This document shows, in pieces, positions 1 through 11,336 of a stretch of DNA of 64,000 bases (its first letter is position 1; each line of letters starts with the position of its first letter). The DNA is from Platanthera guangdongensis (Eukaryota; Streptophyta; Magnoliopsida; Asparagales; Orchidaceae), in contig CM077151.1 of assembly GCA_039583875.1 (NCBI GenBank), positions 113,664,609 through 113,728,608 on the forward strand, written 5' to 3'. The position numbers and the translations under genes are program-made. Under the pieces are notes generated by a model. That model saw only the letters and a list, made by a program, of their open reading frames with translations, made no database searches and was not told the DNA's origin.

Positions 1-1152
1 GTTTACCACCATTGTGGTGGATTGTCACCATGTAGGTGCAGGAGATCCGAGCAGGAAATAGTGGGTTGAAGCCCTTGTTTCTGCTATGCTGGCCCTCAAA
101 GGACAAATGAAGAAAAGTTTTACTATTTTCATGGGTGGCCGGTCTGCATGCCGATATATGTAATCCACACTTGTGAAGAATAACTGTAAGTCCTTAAGGA
201 CAAACATTTTGTGTATTTTGTATACACTACTAGAAAACAGACTTTTAGCTACAGCAGATTGTCGTGGATAAAAGTCCAAAATTGTGGCTAAAGCCTTTTA
301 GCCACGACCTACCCACGACAAATGGGCGTGGGAAATGCGAGCGTGGCTAATAGTATTAGCCACGCTGAATCCGTGGCAAATAAGTATTAGCCACGAATTA
401 AAATCGTGGCTAAAGGGTCTATTTTCAGCAATTATAAGCCATGGTTCAATTACCGTGGCTAAAAGCTCCATTTTTGCCACGGTTCAATTTCGTGGCTAAA
501 AGCTCCTTCTTTCCTCACATAAAAAAGATTCCACCAACGATGTCCGCCGCCCGTCGCCGCCGCCGCCGGCCGCCCAACGCCGCTGCCGGCGGCGGCGGCT
601 GCCCAACGCCGCCGCCCAACGCTGCCGGCCGCCGCCCGCCTGCCGCCCGCGTCCCATAGGCCGCCCGCCCGCAAGCCCGCTCGCGAGCCCAGCTTAATTC
701 AAACATTCATTGCGGAATGAGCAATATAAACCCAAAATAGAAGTTTTAACTGGCGGTGTGGGACTAAAAAATACACATTTTTGCCACGGATTAGGCTTCC
801 GTGGCTAATACTAATAGTGTTAGCCACGAAATAGGCAAATCGTGGCAAAAACTTTTTTATTTGCCACGAATTAGCCATCTGTGGCTAATAGTAACTTATT
901 AGCCATGGAATAGGTACTGTGGCTAATACTTCATTATTAGCCACAGTTTTCCCTCGTGGCAAAAAAAAAACTATGGCAAAAGGTCTGTTTTCTAGTAGTG
1001 ATACATTCCTGTGAGATATATAAATATGGTTGTTTATATATAGTAGACATTCATACCTGATGAGTTCAGTATTAACCTCGACGCCTATTTGTGGCATATG
1101 GTGTGGGACCCTGGCCGGACCCTCTATTATTGTCATGTAATGGATAGAGGTG
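1..1152 (+). repeat. 3' part of an LTR (family X, copy 1), split by a CACTA MITE
   Basis: 1-224 and 1001-1152 together match 30208-30634 along most of their length: the same block around GTGGCCGG, the same TTTTGTATA, and the same end GGTGTTACA. Directly after that end the two copies diverge, so GTTACA is taken as the 3' LTR terminus; ending in TTACA is usual for plant Ty3/gypsy LTRs. The 5' end lies outside the window. It is followed at once by the C-terminal coding region of a gypsy polyprotein, so this is probably a solo or truncated LTR inserted there. Confidence 0.6.
225..1000. mobile_element. Non-autonomous CACTA (En/Spm-type) MITE, 776 bp
   Basis: The left end is CACTACTAGAAAACAGAC and the right end is its inverted complement, so the terminal inverted repeats begin with CACTA as in the En/Spm superfamily. 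A 3-bp target duplication ATA flanks it (222-224 and 1001-1003). Both subterminal regions carry many copies of TTAGCCACG or its complement CGTGGCTAA, the transposase-binding-type repeats expected in CACTA elements. The core (about 540-690) is very GC-rich, made of CCGCCG-like runs. No transposase is encoded, so movement would need a partner in trans. The related sequence near 30425 lacks the insert. Confidence 0.9.
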
Positions 1153-1328
1153 TTACAAATCTTTCTTATGTCGAAGTGCCTATTCATATTCTGGATACTC
1201 AAGATCGAGTGTTGCGGAGGAAGACCATACGTATGGTTAAAGTTTTGTGGCAGAACCAAGACGTGGAGAGCGCGACTTGGGAGTTGGAGGCAGCTATGAG
1301 AGAGGCTCGTCCTAATCTGTTCTTCTAG
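1153..1328 (+). pseudogene. C-terminal end of a Tekay/Del gypsy polyprotein (Tekay-1)
   Basis: The frame reads a chromodomain-like tail containing LRRKTIRMVKVLW and ESATWELE, ending at a stop at 1326-1328. The same tail occurs at the end of the Tekay-2 pol at about 28513-28670. It lies downstream of the integrase in Tekay elements and is thought to guide integration to chromatin. Only this end is present; the sequence before it is LTR family X, so the upstream pol is displaced or lost. A short 3' untranslated stretch with a purine tract (AGGGGGAGTGG) leads into the LTR at 1440. Confidence 0.8.
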
Positions 1329-1870
1329 TTTCCTTTGGTAAGTATTTTACCCAATAACCTTTGGTTATTTAGTTCATTTTATAATAGATTCAGTTATGTT
1401 TTAAGTTCCGGGATGAAACTTCCTTTTAGGGGGAGTGGTTGTAACGCCCCTAATTTTTCGATGTTTGATTTAAATCTTTTATTGGTGTAATTTAAACATC
1501 ATGGCGTTACATTGAAGCTTAGTTGGTGGGTACCATTGTCGGAGCATGATTTTTTGCTCATAGGTATCCGAGGTTTTAGTTTGGGAGTATTAGCTTGGCT
1601 AATTCCATCTGTATTTTGATATTCCCTTGCGAGTCGGGGTTGGTTTTGGAACACGATGGAGCCTTTTTGGGAATGGTGGTGTTTTGACTTCAAGAGATTT
1701 TTACCCTAGTTTAGTTTGTCGGATCAAAGTTCCGACTTCGCCGTTGGATTCGTAGCGTCGATATTTAGCTACGGTGTGATTTTCGTAGAAATTCGAGTTA
1801 GTGCGGTTCTAGTCATTTGGACGTTTTAATTATAATAATATATTATTATTATAATATATTATCTATTCCA

Positions 1871-1879
1871 TATAAATAG
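1871..1879 (+). promoter_or_regulatory. TATA box of the Tekay-1 LTR
   Basis: TATAAATAG in AT-rich surroundings about 430 bp into the LTR, followed by a GC-richer stretch (CGTCTCCTTCCCGAAACCG) like the start of an R region. The placement is typical of the U3/R boundary; transcription itself is inferred. Confidence 0.6.
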
Positions 1880-4708
1880 CCTCTGATTAGACGTTAACCA
1901 TATTCATCGTCTCCTTCCCGAAACCGTTAGCCTGTTGCGAAAGAGCGAGCGCGTTGGACACTTCTAAGCTTTCGGCCGCCAATTGCAGGAGCTTTAGTGC
2001 TCGAAATTGTTGTTGGAGTGTAGATTTGGATAGCTCTCACCTAGATCCATATTTCTAGGGTGAGTTTTTTCCATTTCTTGGCCTTTTAGATATTGAGGTA
2101 TGTGGTTTTGACCTTCCCTCCTCTCGAAAAGTTTCAGGTTTTGCTCATTGGGCATTTTTGCAGCCGGACCCATGAGGAGGAGCGTTGTGTGGCCAATTTT
2201 CGACCAGACTGAGGCAAGTGGTGACTTCTTCCCCTTGCCAAGTTTCATTCTTCCCTGTGTATGATTCAGTGCCTTCCTTTTCTCACAGTTTTAGGAGTAG
2301 GGTAACGTCAGGTTCGGCCTTTGCTGATCTGCTAGACCATGTAGTTTTTCCGACCAGAAATTGCTTGGTCAATTTCGTGGTTGTGCCGAGTAAATCTTGT
2401 TGATTAAAGTATTAATTTCATTAGGTTATACGTCGAGTTTTCTTGTCGTTGGACAAGCGTAATCAGTCAAGTTAGAACAGTAGGCTTAAGATAATTTCTT
2501 TTCATTGTATAACAAGTATTTTAAGTATAAATTCATCATATTTAAGGGAATAAAATTCGTCAGATAGAGTTGGAATTAGTCTAAGAAGATTTCGTCGAGT
2601 ATCAGTATGAACTTTGTGCAATTCGTCGATTATCCGTTGAAATTTCAGCGGGTAATGCTTGCCATTGAGTGTTGCTCAATTCGTCGAGTATCAGGCGTTG
2701 ATTTTGTCGGGTATGTGATTGGTTAAAACTCCAAAAATATTTACGGTCACGCGGCAACCCGGCGGTTTTATTTAAGTAAAGCGAAAGTGTTTTTTTTATT
2801 TAGAAAACGGGACACGTGTATTTATTTGGATATAAAACGGATGTGATCGAGTTTTAACGAAAGGAGGCGAGTGCACCTATCGTGAGTAGTACAAGATATT
2901 ACGGGTGGAATATCGAGGTCGTATTGTTCTCGGGGTCGGTTTGATTATTTCTACTCTTCCCTGGAGGGGACTATTATTTTACCGATAATTACTTGTCGGG
3001 TATTTTATATATAATAAAAAGACAGAAAACAGAAAATGAAAGAATAAAAAGAAAGCAAGAAGGTGGAGCCGATGAAAATCTTAACACAACGGCATCGAAT
3101 AAAATTAGAACAAAAATAAACTTTTAATAAAAAGAGCTCCTAAATTTCTAATTAATTAAGGCGGAGACTTGGCCGTGGAGGCTCCATTAAAATAAGCTCA
3201 CCTATCTCTAGGACTATCTCTCACCTGAACATTAAGAATATTCGACCGGGCTCTCGTCCGACGAAGGATTCCTCTTAATGCCCGCATTACGCTAAGAACC
3301 CCGCTATTGGGTGGGGAACCCAATCCGGTAGAGTTGGCGCGCCTCCTCTCTCGAGGGTTAGTGCGGAACTCTCTTTGCCAAGGGGTGATCGGTCCATATG
3401 CACGGCCTCTCGGCTATCTAGCATATGGACTACGGAAATAGGGCCCACACATCGATTATGTTGGCCTACACGTCGTTTACCCCGGGCAAACCTTAAGTAC
3501 TTTTAATTAAATAGAAAAATAAGACCTTTAATTATTTAAAGGAATTTTTTCTGTCCCAATGCTCTTCGATACTGAGGGCTAAGAACGGTTAGCCACTCAT
3601 CGGAATGGGGACGGCTTGCGAGGAAAGCAGAAAAGGAAAGCAGTAAATGAAAGCGATAAAAGAAAGCTGTAAAGGAAAGCAGAAAATTGTCAGTCATACT
3701 CAAACGAGTAGGACTGAAGAAAGCTGTAAATTGCGAGTCCCGGTGCAAATGCGTGGGCGGGAGAAAGAAAGCTGGTCCTACTCAAACGAGTAGGACTAAA
3801 TAAATACAACACACGCACACACTCGACAGAAAGTAAAACTGACACACACACACACTCGACATAAAGGAAAACACACACACAAATCCTACTCAAATGAGTA
3901 GGGAAAATAAAGAACTGCCATTTAACTCGAATGAGTAGGCGGAAATAAAGAAAATTACAAACTCACGCACTCTACAGAAAGTAAAAAAAAAAGCAAGCGT
4001 CATTTAACTCTTAACGAGTAGGCGTAAATAAATGCGCACACATACAGAAATGAAAAAAAACTAAGTTACCTAAAAATAAAAACAACTGCATTTTTACCGC
4101 TAGAATGCGGTAGAAATGCATAAAAAGTGAAAATAAAAATTAACTGGGAAAAAAGTTTTGCAAATAAAAATGAAAATGCAAGTGCTCGAAAAATTGAAAC
4201 AACTATATTTTCATTCCTATAACTCCGTAAAAGTTGTTAAAAAGTGAAAATAAAGTAAAAAAGGAAGAAAAGTTTACAACATAAAAATGAAAATCTAGTT
4301 TAAAGAAATATGAAAAGCACTTTGAAAACAGTTTTTACGGGTTTATAGGAATGCATAAAAGCTATAAAAATTCCTAAATTAACAAAACTAAGTAAGAAAA
4401 TTAACTAAAACATAAAACTAAAAAGCTATTCTCATACACACACACACACACCTATTTAAAAGAGAACAAAAACTAAGTTAAAACAAGTAAAAATAAGATT
4501 GCATAAGAGTAGCCACATAGTTGAAGTCCAAATCCATAAAAAGAGAGAAAATCTACAATTTTATTAAGCTAAAAACGAAGATTACAAAACTAAGAAAATA
4601 AAGGAGAGGGGGAGAAATTTCCCTTACATAGCATTTGGAGTCATCTGAGCAGCATAACTCCTATACAAAATGGTTCAAAAGTGGAACATGATTACATACA
4701 GCAAGGGG

Positions 4709-4720
4709 CTATTTATAGGG
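4709..4720 (-). promoter_or_regulatory. TATA box of the LARD 3' LTR
   Basis: CTATTTATAGGG on the + strand, that is CCCTATAAATAG on the reverse strand, in agreement with the reverse orientation given by the primer site. The palindrome array lies immediately upstream in the reading direction. Confidence 0.65.
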
Positions 4721-4734
4721 AAAACATTCATGGG

Positions 4735-5185
4735 ACACACCCTCTGACACGGGCGTGTCAGGGGCGTGTCAGAACTATTTCTGATGGCGGCCATCGATTT
4801 GACGGGAAAGTGGACTTCGGGCTGGACACGTGTCGGTTTCGCGGAGGTCACGCCCCAGGTCACAGGCGTGACGGTGGGCGTGTCGGGGAGGTGGATCTGG
4901 GCGCGGGTCGTGCCAAAAGTCATCGCGCGGGTCTTGTCGGCCAGGTGGAGAAGTCACGCCCCAGGTCACGGGCGTGACGCTAGGCGTGTTGAGGGGTCGA
5001 CGAACGTCGAGCTGAAAACGTCGAGCGGGTGGACACGGGCTTGGGTCATGCCCCGTGTCGGGTGACACGGGCGTGCCCCCGGGAGTGTCAAGCTTTTCTT
5101 CTCGAAAATTACTGATTTCACGGTTTTTGCATTGTCACTCCCTGGTCACGGGCGTGACCAGGAAGTCACGGGCGTGACCTGTCAA
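4735..5185. repeat. GTCACG/CGTGAC palindrome array (LARD U3, copy 1)
   Basis: About a dozen copies of GTCACGCCC, GGGCGTGAC and GACACGGGCGTGTC-type words occur in about 450 bp, including ACACGTGTC near 4827, which contains the G-box core CACGTG. Many pair into inverted repeats. The second LTR has the same array at about 10008-10452. Confidence 0.8.
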
Positions 5186-5350
5186 TTTTTAGCAGATTTT
5201 TAATTGTTTCCTGAAAAATAAAAAAAATAAGTTAGTATGATATTTACAATAAAAAGAGCAATTTATTGAATAAAAACAAGTAAAAATGACAAAAATAAAT
5301 GAAAACAACTAAATTAATGTACATAAAATAGGTATATTTACAATTCATCA

Positions 5351-7955
5351 AATACTCCCATACTTAAGCTTTTGCTATTCCAGAGCAAAAGTTTGACATG
5401 AACTTATAAGGAATAAAAGAATTCTTAAGTTTAGCTACCGCTTGAATTAATTAAAAGTAAGATCAAAATAAACATCCGGGGTTAAAGAATTAAATCCTAA
5501 TTTATGAAATGTTATGAATAGATGAAGAGTTTCAAAAAGACTTCTAGATAAAATAAAATAGAAAGCAAAAATTTATTTTTGTTAGTTTAACAAAGATGGA
5601 TTGGATTTATATAAAAAAACATTAGCCTAAAAGAAGTTAAAGGAAATAATGCAATTTAAAAGTTATGCTCTCAAAAAATTTTAAATTAATTCTAGAATCA
5701 TTGAAATAGGCTAAGTGGTTTGGTGGTTTATGAAGAAGGCTTGAATATTGAGGTGGGGTAATTTTTTCTCGAACCTCTAATTTTTTTCTTTTTGGATAGT
5801 TAGGAAAATGAAATCTTATTTTCCTAACACATAATAATTTTTTTCTTTCTTCATAAATTATAAAATAACTCAATGTATATGTGTAGGAGTGATGAATTTT
5901 ATCCTCTTACTCCATAACATATAATCTTTTTAAATTATTGGGTGTCTATGTTTACTGAATGAAATCTTATTCCCATTGACATAAGATCTTTTAAGGGATA
6001 GGGGTAAACATGTCAAGTAAGACATGAAAAAAAATGAAAGTGGGTTTATTTTTATTTTTTATTTTTTTCAAAAAGAAAACTAGACTTTAATAAAAAAATT
6101 TTGAGAGCAACCTTTTTAAAATGAACGTTCCGATGTTTGTAAAAGCAAAAAGTAGAAATAATTGAAATCCATGTATGTTATTTTCTAACATAAAAAACGA
6201 GCTTTTATTTATAAAATTAGAAGTGGTGGTGAAAAACATGTTCCCTATTATAAGGAAAAGACATAAAAAAAATCTTTAAAACTTAACCTCAGACACTTAA
6301 ATCTATCGAACTTTAATTAATAAACTAATAGTAAGCAAAGAATAATTAAAATTCGCATATAAATTAACTCGAAACTAGATTTTTGAAAAGCAAAAAGGGT
6401 TAAGAAATGATATATTCGATTTATTTTGTTACATAATTAACAAAACATATATTTTTTTGGATTTTTTAGAGTTTTTATCATTTTTAGAATTTTGATTATC
6501 GTCTTTTTTTTTATTTTTGTTTATCATCTTTTTTGGATTTTTGATTTTTATCTTTTAGGGTTTTTGGATTTTCAATTTTTTTTTGATTTTTTAGTTTATT
6601 TACAAGAAGGAGGAGAGAAAGAAATGTTATTTACAAAAAAGATAGTGGGGAAAGAGAGAATTTTTTTTTGTTTTCAAATAATGTACAAAGTAAAACAAAA
6701 ACTCGAAGGCGGCCCGAGAACAGACTCTTATTTGGGTGGTTGGTTCGATGAGTCGAACGTCGCGGGTAGGCAAAATGCGAGTTTTTATAAAAAAGAAGAG
6801 GGGGGAGAGAAAGATTATTTTTAAAACATATTTAAAAGTAAGAAATTTTTTTTTTACTTTTTATTTTATAATTTGTTTTTGAATTTTGTGGTTTTATGAA
6901 TTTTTTTGGAAGTTTTTGATTATTATAAAAAACAAAAATATTATTTTTTTTGAGATTTGAATTTTTTTGCATTTTTTTTTATTTTTTGCTAAGTTCAGAA
7001 TATAAAAAGTGCATAATAGGAAAACACCTCCATACTTAAACCCAACATTGTCCTCAATGTTGCAATCTAGGTATGCGGAACAGATAATATACAAATTAAA
7101 AGATGTACAAAAACAAAAATAAAAAGAAAGGGTAGAAGCTTCCCTTAGACGAGTGCGGGAGGCCCGGGTTGAAACCCTGCATTAGGTAGAGGAAAGAAAT
7201 AAAAAAAAGCAAAAGGATAACATAAAAACGAAAAAAATACACTCGGCTAAAAAGAGGTTGTGGGCGGTAGGGGGGACAAGTGCGTGGGTGACTCGAACGT
7301 AGCTAAGGCCTTAGCTACATGAGCGTGATAGAAATGCGCTCCCCTAGCGCTCACAAGAATGGAAGCGCGCGGCGAAAGAAAACAAAATAAAATAAGTTAA
7401 AATAAAATAAATTAGACAAAACATAGACACTTTTATTTTTATTATTATTTTTTATATTTTTTATATTTTTTTTGTTTTCGGTACTTTTTTTATTTTTTAG
7501 TTGTGTTTTAGGTAGGTTTTTAGTTTTTTTGGTGTTGAGGGTTTTTTAGTTTTTAAGGTTTTTTTTGTTAAGTTTTGGGTTTAAGGTTTTTAATATGTTT
7601 GTTTTTTTTTGGTGTTTTAGTTTTTTTTTTGTTTTTTTTTCATAAAAATAATGAATTTTTTTTTAAGTTTTTCATTTTTTTTAGATTTTTTTTGTTTTAT
7701 AGGTTTTTCTATTTTTAAGTTTTATGGGTTTTTTAATGTTTTTGTTTTATAGGTTTTTTTTAAAAAAAATCTTCAGTTTTATAATTTTGTAAGTTTTTTT
7801 TTATGTTTTTGTATAGTTGTTATTATTATTATTAGTATTATTATTATAGTATATTGGCCAATTTTATATAGATATATATATAGGTACAATTAATAGATTT
7901 CCAGGGTTCAAAATAACGACTCGAAAATCTCCGGCAACGTCGCCAAAAACTTGAT
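5351..7955 (-). other. Internal non-coding domain of the LARD-like element
   Basis: About 2.6 kb without recognisable gag or pol. The right part (about 6400-6570 and 7430-7830) is extremely T-rich on the + strand with long T runs. Short reading frames here are low-complexity (F/L/I or K/N rich) and are not supported as genes. The region should carry the packaging and reverse-transcription signals. Confidence 0.7.
7931..7950 (-). promoter_or_regulatory. Primer-binding site of the LARD-like element
   Basis: The reverse strand reads GTTTTTGGCGACGTTGCCGG, the well-known TTTTTGGCG(C/A)CGTTGCCGG primer site of plant Athila/Tat-related elements. It starts a few bases inside the end of the right-hand (5') LTR. 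Confidence 0.85.
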
Positions 7956-10621
7956 TGATATTTTTCGCATCAAGTCCGAAAACTTAATGCGGTTAAAACT
8001 CCAAAAATAGGTGAGGAAGCGCGGCGCCCCGGGCGATTTTATTTAAGTAGAAAAACGGATTTGGTTTTTATTTAGAAAACGAGGCGCGCGTATTTATTTG
8101 GATATAAAACGGATGTGATCGAGTTTTAACGAAAGAAGGCAAGTGCATCTATCGTGAGTAGTACAGGATATTCCGGGTGGAATATCGAGGTCGTATTGTT
8201 CTCGGGGTCGGTTCGATTATTTCTACTCTTCCCTGGAGGAGACTATTATTTTGCCGATAATTACTTGTCGGGTATTTTATATATAATAAAAAGACAGAAA
8301 ACAGAAAATGAAAGCATAAAAAGAAAGCAAGAAGGTGGAGCTGATGAAAATCTTAACACAACGACATCGTATAAAATTAGAACCAAAATAAACTTTTAAT
8401 AAAAAGAGCTCCTAAATTTCTAATTAATTAAGGTGGAGACTTGGCCGTGGAGGCTCCACTAAAATGAGCTCACCTATCTCTAGGACTATCGCTCACCTGA
8501 ACATTAAGACTATTCGAACGGGCTCTCGTCCGACGAAGGATTGCTCTTAACGCCCGCATTACGCTAAGAACCCCGCTATTGGGTGGGGAACCCAATCCGA
8601 TAGAGTTGGCGCGCCTCCTCTCTCGAGGGTTAGTGCAGAACTCTCTTTGCCAAGGGGTGATCGGTCCATATGCACGGCCTCTCAGCTAGATAGCATATGG
8701 ACTACGGAAATAGGGCCCACACATCGATTATGTGGTCCTATGCGACGTTTACCCCGGGCAAACCTTAAGTACTTTTAATTAAATAGAAAAATAAGACCTT
8801 TAATTATTTAAAGGAATTTTTTCTGTCCCAATGCTCTTCGATACTGAGGGCTAAGAATGGTTAGCCACTCATCAGAATGGGGACGGCTTGCGAGGAAAGC
8901 AGAAAATAAAGCAGAAAAGGAAAGCAGTAAATGAAAGCGATAAAAGAAAGCTGTAAAGGAAAGCAGAAAATTGCAAGTCCTACTCAAAGGAGTAGGACTG
9001 AAGAAAGCTGTAAATTGCGAGTCCCGGCGCAAATGCGTGGGCGGGAGAAAGAAAGCGGGTCCTACTCAAACGAGTAGGCCTAAATAAATGCAACACACGC
9101 ACACACTCGACAGAAAGTAAAACTCACACACACACACTCTCGACATAAAGTAAAACACACACACAAATACTACTCAAATGAGTAGGGAAAATAAAGACCT
9201 GCCATTTAACTCGAATGAGTAGGCGGAAATAAAGAAAATTACAAACTCACGCACTCTACATAAAGTAAAAAAAGCAAGCGTCATTTAACTCTTAACGAGT
9301 AGGCGAAAATAAATGCGCACACGTACAGAAATGAAAAAAAACTAAGTTACCTAAAAAACAACTGCATTTCTACCGCTAGAATACGGTAGAAATGCATAAA
9401 AAGTGAAAATAAAAATTAACTGGGAAAAAAGTTTTGCAAATAAAAATGAAAATGCAAGTGCTCGAAAAATTGAAACAACTATATTTTCATTCTTATAACT
9501 CCGTAAAAGTTGTTAAAAAGTGAAAATAAAGTAAAAAGGAAGAAAAGTTTACAACATAAAAATGAAAATCTAGTTTAAAGAAAATATGAAAAGCACTTTG
9601 AAAACAGTTTTTACGGGTTTATAGGAATGCATAAAAGCTATAAAATTCCTAACTTAACAAAACTAAGTAAGAAAATTAACTAAAACATAAAACTAAAAAG
9701 CTATTCTCATACACACATACACCCATTTAAGAGAACAAAAACTAAGTTAAAACAAGTAAAAATAAGATTGCATAAGAGTAGCCACATAGTTGAAGTCCAA
9801 ATCCATAAAAAGAGAGAAAATCTACAATTTTATTAAGCTAAAAACGAAGATTACAAAGCTAAGAAAATAAAGGAGAGGGGGAGAAATTTCTCTTACATAG
9901 CATTTGGACTCATCCGAGCAGCATAACTCCTATACAAAATGGTTCAAAAGGGGAACAGGATTACATACAGCAAGGGGCTATTTATAGGGAAAAAATTCAT
10001 GGGACACGCCCTCTGACACGGGCGTGTCAGGGGGCGTGTTAGAACTATTTCTGATGGCGGCCGTCGATTTGACGGGAAAGTGGACTTCGGGATGGATACG
10101 TGTTGGTTTCGCGGAGGTCACGCCCCAGGTCACGGGCGTGACGGTGGGCGTGTCGGGGAGGTGGATCTGGGCACGGGTCGCGCCGAAAGTCATCGCGCGG
10201 GTCTTGTCAGCCAGGTGGAGAAGTCACGCCCCAGGTCACCGGCGTGACGCTGGGCGTGTTGAGGGTCGACGAACGTCGAGCTGAAAACGTCGAGCGGGTG
10301 GACACGGGCTTGGGTCACGCCCCGTGTCGGGTGACACGGGCGTGCCCCCGGGCGTGTCAAGCTTTTCTTCTCGAAAATTGCTGATTTCACGGTTTTTGCA
10401 TTGTCACGCCCTGGTCACGGGCGTGACCAGGAAGTCACGGGCGTGACCTGTCAATTTTTAGCAGATTTTTAATTATTTCCTGAAAAATAAAATAAAATAA
10501 GTTAGTATGATATTTACAATAAAAGGAGCAATTTATTGAATAAAAACAAGTAAAAATGACAAAAATAAATGAAAACAACTAAATTAATGTACATAAAAAT
10601 AGGTATATTTACAATTCATCG
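7956..10621 (-). repeat. 5' LTR of the LARD-like element
   Basis: Right copy of the repeat, co-linear with 2716-5350. Its reverse-strand TATA is at 9979-9988 and its palindrome array at about 10008-10452. The hairpin series (CCTACTC...GAGTAGG) is at about 8970-9310. The last base before the target duplication is G where the left copy has A. Confidence 0.85.
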
Positions 10622-10878
10622 GTATGAAACTTGGCGTTGAGTGTTGCTGTATTCGTCGAGTAATAAACCCTGGCGATGAGTGATGTTTGAGGCTAAGTCC
10701 AATTCATTGAGTGGAATAGGCATGGAGCTTAGAGCGTTGAGTGATCCTTGAGCCTAAGTTAAATTCGTTGAGTAAACTTTATGAATTCGTCGAGTAAAGT
10801 CAGTGGCGTTGAGTGCATAGCCTTAGCGTTAAGTGGCGTTAAGTGTCTGAGAGACTAAGTATAAAGCATTGAGTGGAC

Positions 10879-11336
10879 TGAAGGATCAAGCGCATAACCA
10901 ACTGTTCCAAAAGCCCGGACTTTTGGTGCAGTTGGGTATGCGCTTGATCCTTCAATTGGTATCAGAGCAGGTCACAGGTTCAAGACCGGGGGAGCGCTAT
11001 TAAATCCTGATTTTTCCCTTCTACCTGTGTGGGTCCGGCGGGTCAGGCAATCGTGGACATGTGGTAACCCCACCTCTGAGCCGTGCAACCGTGGACATGT
11101 GGTAACCCCACCTCTGAGCTGTGTGGGCCATGTGGTAACCCCACCTCTGAGCCATGTGGGCCATGTGGTAACTCCACCTCTGAGCCGACGGGTTATGCTG
11201 GACGCCGGGGGGGATTGTTGGGTCCGGCATTCCTTCACTTGACCCGTGGCGCTCTTCTACTTATTTAAGAAATTAAGTAGCACCCTTTCCAACAGTCCGG
11301 GCTTTTGGTGCACTTGGGTATGCGCTTGATCCTTCA
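10879..11336 (+). mobile_element. TRIM (miniature terminal-repeat retrotransposon), 458 bp
   Basis: It is bounded by TG...CA and a perfect 5-bp target duplication TGGAC (10874-10878 and 11337-11341). The 5' terminal repeat is 10879-10954; the primer site TGGTATCAGAGCAGG (initiator Met tRNA type) begins two bases later at 10957. A purine tract (CCGGGGGGGA) precedes the 3' terminal repeat 11216-11336. The two repeats share only their last 45 or so bases, ending TATGCGCTTGATCCTTCA. Between them are four copies of CATGTGGTAACCCCACC at 11058, 11096, 11129 and 11162. There is no coding capacity. Confidence 0.85.

Larger units (their letters stand above)
2716..5350 (-). repeat. 3' LTR of the LARD-like element
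   Basis: Left copy of the 2.6-kb repeat. Relative to the right copy it lacks about 31 bp just inside the left end (the TTTTTCGCATCAAGTCC stretch), with other small indels. It carries a reverse-strand TATA, an upstream array of GTCACG/CGTGAC palindromes (4735-5185) and, downstream, a series of hairpin motifs of the form CCTACTC-AAAC-GAGTAGG (3700-4020) plus CA-rich runs. Confidence 0.85.
2716..10621 (-). mobile_element. LARD-like non-coding LTR retrotransposon, 7.9 kb, nested in the Tekay-1 LTR
   Basis: Two long near-identical direct repeats (2716-5350 and 7956-10621) flank about 2.6 kb of non-coding sequence. The termini are TGAT...ATCA, with one substitution at the right end. A 5-bp target duplication GTATG lies at 2711-2715 and 10622-10626, and the outer sequence rejoins as one Tekay-1 LTR. 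On the reverse strand a primer-binding site (GTTTTTGGCGACGTTGCCGG) follows the right-hand LTR and a purine tract (AAGTATGGGAGTATT) precedes the left-hand LTR, so the element runs right to left. No gag or pol motif was found in any frame, which fits a large retrotransposon derivative that depends on an autonomous Athila/Tat-like partner. Confidence 0.85.

Noticed and set aside
459..706. GC-rich reading frames in the CACTA MITE
   Set aside because: Low-complexity Arg/Gly/Ala-rich frames open on both strands because of CCG repeats; no domain.
6492..7094. Phe/Leu-rich frames in the LARD interior
   Set aside because: Low-complexity T-rich DNA; no start context and no conserved motif.
10957..10971. 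tRNA gene suspected from TGGTATCAGAGC
   Set aside because: Only the primer-site complement of the Met-tRNA 3' end is present; no cloverleaf.
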